Assembly (NCBI GenBank): GCA_964585225.1
Contig: CAZPCZ010000023.1
Span: forward strand, 1-18,105
Source of the DNA: CAZPCZ01 sp964585225
GTDB lineage: Bacteria; Patescibacteriota; Patescibacteriia; JACPHY01
Direction: 5' to 3'
Length of the DNA stretch: 18,105 nt
Position 1 is the first letter of the stretch. Every line of letters begins with the position of its first letter. The notes beneath the pieces are model-generated. The model made no database searches. It was given only the letters and a program-made list of their open reading frames with translations, and was not told where the DNA came from. Both the position numbers and the translations under genes were made by a program. Below, piece by piece: positions 1-5,528 of this stretch.

Positions 1-1886
1 GCCAGGGCACCGCGCTCGTCCACCAGCTCGAGCAGGCGCTCCGCGCGTCCACGCTCTACCAGCGCGACAAGGAGTACGTCGTCAAGGATGGGGAGGTCAT
101 CATCGTTGACGAGTTTACCGGTCGGCTCATGCACGGCCGTCGGTACTCCGAGGGGCTCCACCAGGCAATCGAGGCGAAGGAGGGCGTCGCGGTCCAGCGG
201 GAGTCGCAGACGCTCGCGACCATCACGTTTCAGAACTACTTCCGCCTTTACAAGAAGCTCGCCGGCATGACCGGCACCGCGGCGACCGAGGCGGAGGAGT
301 TCGCGAAGATCTATGGGCTCGAGGTCGTGTCGATCCCAACGCACAAGCCGATGGTGCGTGCGGATGCTGCCGATCGCATCTATCGGACCGAGGAGGCGAA
401 ATCCCTTGCGGTCGTCCAAGAGGTGAAGGAGCGGCACGAGCGCGGGCAGCCGGTGCTCCTCGGGACCATTTCGATCGAGAAGAACGAGCAGCTCCACCTG
501 CTCTTTGAACGCGAGGGTGTACCGCACGAGATGCTCAATGCGAAGAACCACGAACGGGAAGGGGAAATTATCGCGCAGGCCGGGCGTCGCGGTGCGGTGA
601 CACTCGCGACGAACATGGCCGGCCGCGGCGTCGACATCATTCTCGGAGGAAATCCGGCCTCGCCGAGCGAAGCGAACGACGTTCGCGACGTGGGGGGCCT
701 CCACGTTATCGGGACCGAACGACACGAGTCGCGGCGCATTGATAACCAGCTCCGCGGTCGGTCCGGCCGTCAGGGAGATCCTGGTTCGTCACAGTTCTTC
801 GTGTCGCTCGAAGACGACCTCATGCGGATTTTCGGCGGCGAGCGCCTGAAGGGGATCATGACGCGCCTTGGCGTGCCGGATGATGTCCCGATCGAGAACC
901 GGCTCGTCTCGAAGCAGATCGAGGCCGCGCAGCGGAAGGTCGAGCACCATCATTTTGATACTCGTAAGCACCTCCTCGACTACGACGACGTCCTGAACAA
1001 GCATCGCGAGGTCATCTACCGCAAACGCCGCGAGGCGCTCGAGAGTTCAGATCCCGCCGCGGTCGTGGACGATATGGTCGAGCGCGAAGCCGAGCGCCTC
1101 GTCGCCGCATACACGCCCGGCGAGCACGCATCAGCCTGGGACCTCGACGGACTCAAAAATATTTTCTCCCCCTTTGAGAAAGGGGGAGCAAGAGGGGGTT
1201 TGAATGCGAGCCCTCCCCCTCGTTCTGAGGGGGAGCGGGAGGGGGTGACGCACGCACATGCACAGGGAGTAGGGAAATTGTCTGCCGCGGAATCCCGTAC
1301 GACGCTCATCGAACAACTCGCCTCCGCTGCGCGTGCCTCGATCTCCAATCTCCGTACCCGCATCGGCAACGACGAGCAGTTCGCGGCGCTCACCCGTGCC
1401 GTCGTGCTCCGCGCCATTGATCAGCTCTGGATCGAGCACCTCGACGCGATTGATCACCTTCGGCACGGCATCGGTCTCCGCGGCTACGGCCAGCGCGACC
1501 CACTCGTCGAGTACAAGCGCGAGGCCTACCGACTGTTCACCGAGCTCCTCGCGCTCATCCAGCAGGACGTCGTCCGCGCGCTCTGCCATGCAGCACCCGC
1601 CATGGAGGCCCGCTCCGTCTTCGAACGCCGCGGCATCCGACTCTCCGGCGCGCAGAAGGAAATGAAGCGAGGGGAATCCTCGATCAATTTCTCCCCTTCC
1701 CGCAGGGAGGGGGAGCGAGAGGGGGAGAGGGAACGGATGGTTGTAGCCCCAAAACGCCTCGCTGATGCCGAGGTCGTCGCGTCTCCCTCGAAACCCCGCG
1801 ACGCGAGCGGCGAGAAGGTAGGTCGCAACGACCCCTGCCCATGCGGGAGCGGGAAGAAATATAAGAAATGTCATGGAACGTCCTGA
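1..1886 (+). CDS. secA: Preprotein translocase ATPase SecA, 3' part (5' end outside window)
   Basis: SecA is the cytosolic motor that pushes unfolded preproteins through the SecYEG channel. The reading frame is open from position 3, so the N-terminal part lies to the left; 627 residues are visible. I see the end of the first nucleotide-binding domain (VKDGEVIIVDEFTGR near residues 21-35, then MTGTAATEAEEF), the second nucleotide-binding domain (TNMAGRGVDIILGG, and QLRGRSGRQGDPGSSQFF with the arginine finger), the helical scaffold and wing (IDQLWIEHLDAIDHLRHGI, GYGQRDPLVEYKREAYRLF) and a C-terminal SEC-C zinc motif (CPCGSGKKYKKCH). Two GC-rich palindromic repeats are inserted in frame at about visible residues 387-420, and a third at about 561-580, between the wing and the zinc tail. 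Neither segment resembles SecA; both fall between conserved blocks, so function is probably kept. The TGA stop overlaps the next gene by 14 nt. Confidence 0.97.
   Translation, partial: QGTALVHQLEQALRASTLYQRDKEYVVKDGEVIIVDEFTGRLMHGRRYSEGLHQAIEAKEGVAVQRESQTLATITFQNYFRLYKKLAGMTGTAATEAEEFAKIYGLEVVSIPTHKPMVRADAADRIYRTEEAKSLAVVQEVKERHERGQPVLLGTISIEKNEQLHLLFEREGVPHEMLNAKNHEREGEIIAQAGRRGAVTLATNMAGRGVDIILGGNPASPSEANDVRDVGGLHVIGTERHESRRIDNQLRGRSGRQGDPGSSQFFVSLEDDLMRIFGGERLKGIMTRLGVPDDVPIENRLVSKQIEAAQRKVEHHHFDTRKHLLDYDDVLNKHREVIYRKRREALESSDPAAVVDDMVEREAERLVAAYTPGEHASAWDLDGLKNIFSPFEKGGARGGLNASPPPRSEGEREGVTHAHAQGVGKLSAAESRTTLIEQLASAARASISNLRTRIGNDEQFAALTRAVVLRAIDQLWIEHLDAIDHLRHGIGLRGYGQRDPLVEYKREAYRLFTELLALIQQDVVRALCHAAPAMEARSVFERRGIRLSGAQKEMKRGESSINFSPSRREGEREGERERMVVAPKRLADAEVVASPSKPRDASGEKVGRNDPCPCGSGKKYKKCHGTS
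1166..1202 (+). repeat. GC-rich palindromic repeat, copy A (inside secA)
   Basis: Perfect 10-bp stem CTCCCCCTTT (1166-1175) and AAAGGGGGAG (1179-1188) with loop GAG, followed by the family tail CAAGAGGGGGTTTG. It is read in frame as FSPFEKGGARGG. Same family as copies B-F. Confidence 0.9.
1213..1256 (+). repeat. GC-rich palindromic repeat, copy B (inside secA)
   Basis: 9-bp stem CTCCCCCTC (1213-1221) and GAGGGGGAG (1227-1235), loop GTTCT, tail CGGGAGGGGGTG. Similarity to copy E continues past the tail (ATGCACAG followed by GGGAG in both), so the unit is longer than the hairpin, about 60 nt. It is read as SPPPRSEGEREGVTHAHAQ, a different frame from copy A although it lies only about 25 nt downstream in the same gene. 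Confidence 0.9.
1691..1730 (+). repeat. GC-rich palindromic repeat, copy C (inside secA)
   Basis: 11-bp stem with one G-T wobble: CTCCCCTTCCC (1691-1701) pairs with GGGAGGGGGAG (1705-1715), loop GCA, then the purine-rich tail CGAGAGGGGGAGAGG. It is read as FSPSRREGEREGERER in the linker just before the SEC-C zinc tail of SecA. Confidence 0.85.
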
Positions 1887-2637
1887 TCACCAAACAAGGG
1901 TTGCTCAGAAGGCCGTTCTCTTCCGTGATGACGGAAGCATCTTGGCGTTGCGTCGTTCACAGACTGCTCCATCCCGCCCTCTCCATTGGGACCTACCTGG
2001 CGGCGATCTTGATGCTGGAGAGGACGCACGGGCAGGCATGCTCCGAGAAATTCAGGAGGAAACAGGTCTCAGCATTCAGGATTTGAGCGTGCTCGATGTC
2101 ATTTCTGGATACAACGATCGGAATGAGCTCTGGATTACCATCGGCTACACCGCGCGGGCGGTAACGCACGACGTGGTGCTGAGTTTTGAACACGACGACT
2201 TTCAGTGGATCACACCAGATGCATTCCAACAGCGCGAAGCATCTCCAAGAAATAAGCAATTCGTCGAGGCATTCGGATCTCTTCGTAAAAAGCGGTGCTC
2301 GTCGGTGATTACCTACCAAGATTTCGAGTGCATTGATGTTCGAGTCGGCACGATTGTCGCCGCAGAGGACTTTCCCGAAGCACGAAAACCGGCGTATAAG
2401 CTCACGATTGATTTCGGGCCGGAGATCGGCACGAAGAGGTCTTCTGTACAGATCACCGCGCACGACACACGAGCAGAGCTGATCGGCAAACAGGTGGTCG
2501 CGGTGGTGAACTTCCCTCCAAAACAGATTGGTCCAGTCATTTCGGAAGTTCTCACGCTTGGGCTTCCTGACGCGAACGGCGCCGTCGTCCTCCTCGCACC
2601 AACATCATCGGTGCCGAATGGCGGAAGGATGTTTTAA
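1873..2637 (+). CDS. NUDIX hydrolase fused to CsaA-type tRNA-binding/chaperone domain
   Basis: 254 residues, two domains with no visible linker. Residues about 9-135 are a NUDIX hydrolase: the box fits Gx5Ex7REUxEExGU with G44, E50, R58-E59, E62-E63 and G65, the usual Mg2+/pyrophosphate site for cleaving nucleoside-diphosphate-linked substrates. Residues about 146-254 match CsaA over its whole ~110-aa length (DFECIDVRVGTIVAAEDFPE, KRSSVQIT, VVAVVNFPPKQIG, ending VPNGGRMF), an OB-fold dimer that binds tRNA and, in Bacillus, acts as an export chaperone reported to bind SecA. The ATG lies 14 nt inside the end of secA, which suggests translational coupling. The fusion is unusual; both halves look intact, with no frameshift at the junction. 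The NUDIX substrate cannot be read from the sequence. Confidence 0.93.
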   Translation: MERPDHQTRVAQKAVLFRDDGSILALRRSQTAPSRPLHWDLPGGDLDAGEDARAGMLREIQEETGLSIQDLSVLDVISGYNDRNELWITIGYTARAVTHDVVLSFEHDDFQWITPDAFQQREASPRNKQFVEAFGSLRKKRCSSVITYQDFECIDVRVGTIVAAEDFPEARKPAYKLTIDFGPEIGTKRSSVQITAHDTRAELIGKQVVAVVNFPPKQIGPVISEVLTLGLPDANGAVVLLAPTSSVPNGGRMF

Positions 2638-2641
2638 GGAC

Positions 2642-2681
2642 GAGGCTATTCGCATATCCGGCCGGATATGCGAATAGCCTC
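2642..2681. terminator. 40-bp perfect palindrome after the NUDIX-CsaA gene
   Basis: GAGGCTATTCGCATATCCGG is followed immediately by its exact reverse complement, giving a 20+20 palindrome with no mismatch. As RNA it folds into a stem of 18 bp closed by a small GC loop. No T-run follows, so intrinsic termination is plausible but unproven. It could equally be a dispersed palindrome or a protein-binding site. It begins 4 nt after the stop codon. Confidence 0.6.
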
Positions 2682-2721
2682 ACTGGGTTTGTCGAGAGGA
2701 GATGCGTCACGTTCCCAAACT

Positions 2722-3495
2722 ATGAAACCGATGATGAATACCGCGAGGCTCCGTTCCGTCATCGCCAAGATTGAGGATCACGACTTCACCAAAGAGTTGA
2801 AGCGCTTCGAGTACGAGACGAAGTTTTCGATCACGACGAGAAAGAGCGCGTTGGCGTGTTTGCGGGATGTTGAGCGATGCTTCCGTGTGCCATCGCGCTT
2901 CCTGCTCGTACGGATTGCGGGTGGCGATAAACTCGTCACGCGCGTCTCATTCTTCGCGCGAAACAATCACGAGTACTCGTACTTCGCGTACCGGAGAGCG
3001 AGGATGCTGAAGGTGAAGCGGCACCGCGTGATGGTGCGAGGCGGATTGCCGATTTTCAAGAATGAGGAATCGCTGCTCATCGACCGCAGTGAGTTTACGA
3101 AGAACCTCCATCGGTTTCGACATCGATTCGTCCGCCACAGCTACCGATTGGTCGATCTCCGTGCGTTGATGCAGCGGTTTCGATTCGATCCAACCGCGCG
3201 CGTTGGCGAGATGGTGAAGACGCGCGTCAAAGATTTCGTGCTCGATACGAGGGATGGGCGAGTGTACGCCGTCGCGGTGACATTCTGCACGAGCTCCGGA
3301 CGAACGCAGAAGCAACTTGAAGTGGAATATGCCGGCTACATCCAGGGCGTTCCCGGACGTACCCCAAACAGCGAGCGCGAAATCGTGGCCCGTACTGTCG
3401 AACTCTCGAAGCATATACACCACTGCCTGCCGTCCATGCTTACGCCTTCAACGGAACGGAAGTATACTTTCGCGACGAGAGGGCGCGCTGTCTAG
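2722..3495 (+). CDS. CYTH-like protein (putative triphosphate-tunnel fold)
   Basis: 257 residues from the chosen ATG at 2722. A longer in-frame start at 2668 lies inside the palindrome and is unlikely. The GGAG stretch near 2697-2701 is rather far upstream, so the start is uncertain (2731 or 2734 are also possible). The family call rests on E30-Y-E32-T-K34 near the N-terminus, which fits the ExExK signature strand of CYTH/triphosphate-tunnel enzymes (adenylate cyclase, thiamine triphosphatase, inorganic triphosphatase). It is supported by basic strands (RRARMLKVKRHRVMVR) and a late E200-V-E202 strand. CYTH enzymes act on triphosphates using divalent metal. The protein is rich in Arg and Phe and has no signal peptide or membrane segment. 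It is followed 44 nt later by a kinase-like gene. I am sure the gene is real, only moderately sure of the family. Confidence 0.6.
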   Translation: MKPMMNTARLRSVIAKIEDHDFTKELKRFEYETKFSITTRKSALACLRDVERCFRVPSRFLLVRIAGGDKLVTRVSFFARNNHEYSYFAYRRARMLKVKRHRVMVRGGLPIFKNEESLLIDRSEFTKNLHRFRHRFVRHSYRLVDLRALMQRFRFDPTARVGEMVKTRVKDFVLDTRDGRVYAVAVTFCTSSGRTQKQLEVEYAGYIQGVPGRTPNSEREIVARTVELSKHIHHCLPSMLTPSTERKYTFATRGRAV

Positions 3496-3539
3496 GATGA
3501 TGATGGCCGAACTCGGAGTTTGGCCAGTTTAGATGTGCT

Positions 3540-4148
3540 ATGGCATGCTCGATTTTCATCTCTGGACCGCACGGTGGCGGGAAATCCACGCTGAGCAGGC
3601 GGCTCGCCGTCATGGACCGACGTTTTATCGAGAACGATTTTGATATCGACTTCACCGTCGACTTCCCCAACATTGCCTCGCTCTCGCCCTTCGAGCGGTG
3701 CCTCATCCGGTTGTATCACCGCATGTTCATCGCGTCGTACGCGGAAACGCTAGCGGCGAAGCACCCTGACGCGTGCATCGTCACGAATCGGACCGTGTAC
3801 GATTCTGAAGCGTACATCAACGCCTATCGGGACGTGGGATGGATCACCGCGGAGGAATTTCGGAAGCTCGACCTCGTCCTTCGGAACGTGAATGTTCGTC
3901 CGTACGCGGTGGTACTCAATCCTCCGGTGACGGTGATCCTGCAGCACCTTGAAAAGCGGAGGACGCAGGGAACGCGGAGTGTTCGTGACGCAGTATTTGC
4001 AAAGGAGGATTCGGAATCGTTCCTCACCCTCCTCCACACGTACTTCGAGAAATTCAAGAACGACGATCACGTGCTCTACCTTGAAGACGATGGCGAGGCA
4101 TCGCTCCAGCGCATCATTCGATGGGCGACGCAACGCCTCCGAGTGTAA
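3540..4148 (+). CDS. P-loop nucleoside/nucleotide kinase-like protein
   Basis: 202 residues. A P-loop opens the protein (GPHGGGKS, residues 9-16). NRTVYDSEAYINAY (residues 83-96) resembles the substrate-side ERS/DR-type region of deoxynucleoside and thymidylate kinases. VVLNPPVTVILQHLEKRRTQ (124-143) resembles the strand that leads to an arginine-rich lid. Length and order fit a small NMP/dNK-type kinase that transfers phosphate from ATP to a nucleoside or nucleotide in the cytosol. The exact substrate cannot be inferred. It follows the CYTH-like gene on the same strand and is closed by a hairpin, so the two may form a transcription unit. Base composition is lower in GC than the sec genes. 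Confidence 0.75.
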   Translation: MACSIFISGPHGGGKSTLSRRLAVMDRRFIENDFDIDFTVDFPNIASLSPFERCLIRLYHRMFIASYAETLAAKHPDACIVTNRTVYDSEAYINAYRDVGWITAEEFRKLDLVLRNVNVRPYAVVLNPPVTVILQHLEKRRTQGTRSVRDAVFAKEDSESFLTLLHTYFEKFKNDDHVLYLEDDGEASLQRIIRWATQRLRV

Positions 4149-4149
4149 A

Positions 4150-4186
4150 CTCAGAAAAAGGGTCCGGGACCCTTTTCGCCTCTGAG
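4150..4186 (+). terminator. Hairpin terminator after kinase-like gene
   Basis: The inner stem AAAAGGGTC, loop CGG, GACCCTTTT (4156-4176) is perfect. Outer bases CTCAGA and TCTGAG (4150-4155 and 4181-4186) can extend it. It starts 2 nt after the TAA stop and ends in TTTT, fitting an intrinsic terminator. Confidence 0.7.
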
Positions 4187-4200
4187 CACGACGAGATCTT

Positions 4201-4527
4201 ATGGACGATGTCATCCTCGGTAGAGGCAACCTGGGTGGAAAAGGGGTCTACGCAAACAGAGATTTTCAGAAAGGCGAGGTTGTCATCCAGTACAACCTCA
4301 AACCCCTCACCGGGCAAGCATTGAAGAATTTGTCGCAGAGCGAAAGAGCATTCACCCACACGCACTGGGGAGTAGTGTACCTCTATTCAGAACCAGAGAG
4401 ATACGTCAATCACTCGGAGAATCCCAATACCTACCAAGACCTCATCAATAAATGCGATGTGGCGTTGCGAGATATCAAGAAGGGAGAGATGCTTACCACC
4501 GACGCCGTAAAAGACGACATTGAATAG
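4201..4527 (+). CDS. Small SET-domain protein
   Basis: 108 residues, essentially a bare SET domain. The opening GKGVYANRDFQKGEVVIQY (13-31) matches the first SET strands. YVNHSENPNTY (68-78) carries the NHS motif that forms the pseudoknot and S-adenosylmethionine site. ALRDIKKGEMLTTDA (88-102) matches the closing ALRDIKKGEELTYDY segment, except that the usual catalytic Tyr is replaced (LTTDA). SET proteins are lysine methyltransferases; bacterial ones are scattered and mostly of unknown target. Without the canonical Tyr, activity is uncertain. The gene is among the least GC-rich in the window, suggesting transfer. No neighbour indicates a substrate. Confidence 0.8.
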   Translation: MDDVILGRGNLGGKGVYANRDFQKGEVVIQYNLKPLTGQALKNLSQSERAFTHTHWGVVYLYSEPERYVNHSENPNTYQDLINKCDVALRDIKKGEMLTTDAVKDDIE

Positions 4528-4532
4528 CGAAC

Positions 4533-4557
4533 CAAAGAATGGTCCTGGATCCTTTTT
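4533..4557 (+). terminator. Weak hairpin plus T-run between SET and split-barrel genes
   Basis: AAAGAATGGTCC-T-GGATCCTTTTT resembles a degraded copy of the hairpin at 4156-4176 (GGTCC, GGA-CC, T-run), with one bulge. It may be a weak terminator or a second copy of a dispersed GGTCC repeat. Confidence 0.35.
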
Positions 4558-5007
4558 ATGGATGAACGCTGGATCCGCGAACGAATACGTGAGGTGCTTG
4601 ACCGTGGGTACTTCATGCACCTCGCGACATCTGACGGCGCGGGGCCGTGGGTGTGTACGCTCATCTACGTCCATGATGACAATCCGAGACTGTACTGGAT
4701 GTCGGATCCGAATGTTCGGCACTCGAAGGCGATCTCTGCGAATACACGGGTCGCTGCTGCGATTACCGTGAGCGGTCCGAAGGAGCCGAATCTCGGCATT
4801 CAGCTATCGGGCACCGCGGCACGTATCGATGGAGCGCGATACGATCTCGCAGTGAAGCATCTTACGAAGCGGGGGCATCCGCCTCCTGCCGAGTATGCCG
4901 ATGTTCTCCAGGGGGACGCATGGTACGTACTCACACCTGCGGCGATTGACCTCATTGACGAGCAACATTTCGGATTCGAAAAGCAGCATTTCATTCTGAA
5001 ATCATGA
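4558..5007 (+). CDS. Pyridoxamine 5'-phosphate oxidase-like FMN-binding split-barrel protein
   Basis: 149 residues. The N-terminal helix, then FMHLATSDGAGPWVCTLIYV (19-38), then RLYWMSDPNVRHSKAISANT and VAAAITV follow the strand order and polar residues of the PNPOx-like split barrel, which binds FMN or related flavins/deazaflavins as a dimer. The protein is a single compact domain of typical length. The substrate is unknown; family members range from pyridoxamine-phosphate oxidases to flavin/F420 reductases and general-stress proteins. The ATG lies 30 nt after the SET gene. It is closed by a strong hairpin shared with the convergent gene at 5078. Confidence 0.85.
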   Translation: MDERWIRERIREVLDRGYFMHLATSDGAGPWVCTLIYVHDDNPRLYWMSDPNVRHSKAISANTRVAAAITVSGPKEPNLGIQLSGTAARIDGARYDLAVKHLTKRGHPPPAEYADVLQGDAWYVLTPAAIDLIDEQHFGFEKQHFILKS

Positions 5008-5030
5008 CGCCCGCTCCGGAGAGCGGGCGT
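5007..5030. terminator. Bidirectional terminator hairpin
   Basis: 10-bp perfect GC-rich stem ACGCCCGCTC / GAGCGGGCGT with tetraloop CGGA, starting on the last base of the split-barrel stop codon and lying between two convergent genes. The following bases (TTCATTCATGT) are moderately T-rich. Confidence 0.8.
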
Positions 5031-5077
5031 TCATTCATGTATCTTGGTTCGAGCTCGTGGCCGCTCGCTCCCAGCGG

Positions 5078-5410
5078 CTACTTCGTCGTCGTTGTTGGCA
5101 AGACGCCGATCCGCGGCTTGCAACCGCTGTTCAGCACCTGCGACGTGCACTCGAGCGCGAGGGTCTCCTCGGGGCCGTCCTTGCCCTTCACCCGCGCGGT
5201 GCAGGAGACGTAGCCGTCGCCGTCCGTGTCGCGGCCGACGCAGTCTTGCCCGAGGACGGTCTTGTCTGCGTACATCTTCGCGACGTACTCCCGGAGCTCG
5301 GATTCCGCGATCCGCTCGTCGAAGAGGAACCCCTTGCCCTGCCAGAGCAGGGTGAGGACGAGGGGGACCCCGAGGATCAAGCCGCCAATGACCGCAAGCT
5401 TCTTCTTCAT
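5078..5410 (-). CDS. Small exported four-cysteine protein with DxDGDG loop
   Basis: 110 residues, no recognised family. The N-terminus MKKKLAVIGGLILGVPLVLTL is a basic stretch plus one hydrophobic segment, so the protein is probably exported or anchored with its body outside. The mature part has a DTDGDG run (about residues 62-67), which resembles an EF-hand/dockerin-type calcium loop, and four cysteines (GQDC, YVSC, ALEC, NSGC) that could form two disulfides. The start is well supported: GGAGGA lies 4-9 nt upstream of the ATG on the minus strand. The gene is divergent from secD and convergent with the split-barrel gene. Its function is unknown. Confidence 0.75.
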   Translation of the reverse strand: MKKKLAVIGGLILGVPLVLTLLWQGKGFLFDERIAESELREYVAKMYADKTVLGQDCVGRDTDGDGYVSCTARVKGKDGPEETLALECTSQVLNSGCKPRIGVLPTTTTK

Positions 5411-5458
5411 CGTTCCTCCGATTTTCCGCCATTTGACGGAGCAAAAGGGCCTGCGTTG

Positions 5459-5487
5459 ACCCTAGCATGTGCGTAGCGATCTGTCAA
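5459..5487 (-). promoter_or_regulatory. Promoter for the four-cysteine protein gene
   Basis: On the minus strand TTGACA (5487-5482) is a consensus -35, then 17 nt, then TAGGGT (5464-5459) preceded by TGC, an extended -10. The predicted leader of about 40 nt contains the GGAGGA ribosome site. Confidence 0.55.
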
Positions 5488-5491
5488 TCGC

Positions 5492-5519
5492 TTGCGTCCG
5501 TACGGTGGCGAGATACGCT
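5492..5519 (+). promoter_or_regulatory. Possible secDF promoter
   Basis: TTGCGT (5492-5497), 16 nt, TACGCT (5514-5519). If used, transcription would begin only a few nt before the secD ATG at 5529, giving a nearly leaderless mRNA. The match is weak. Confidence 0.35.
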
Positions 5520-5528
5520 AGAGGTTCT

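Noticed and set aside
1166..1256. Copies A/B as intrinsic terminators or an intron in secA
   Set aside because: They lie inside an uninterrupted frame with SecA motifs on both sides, no T-run follows, and there is no sign of splicing or catalytic intron core.
5469..5528. N-terminal extension of SecD
   Set aside because: It precedes the basic-plus-hydrophobic TM1 start MALLVGRRSIWLK and covers the promoter region; ATG 5529 has AGAGG upstream.
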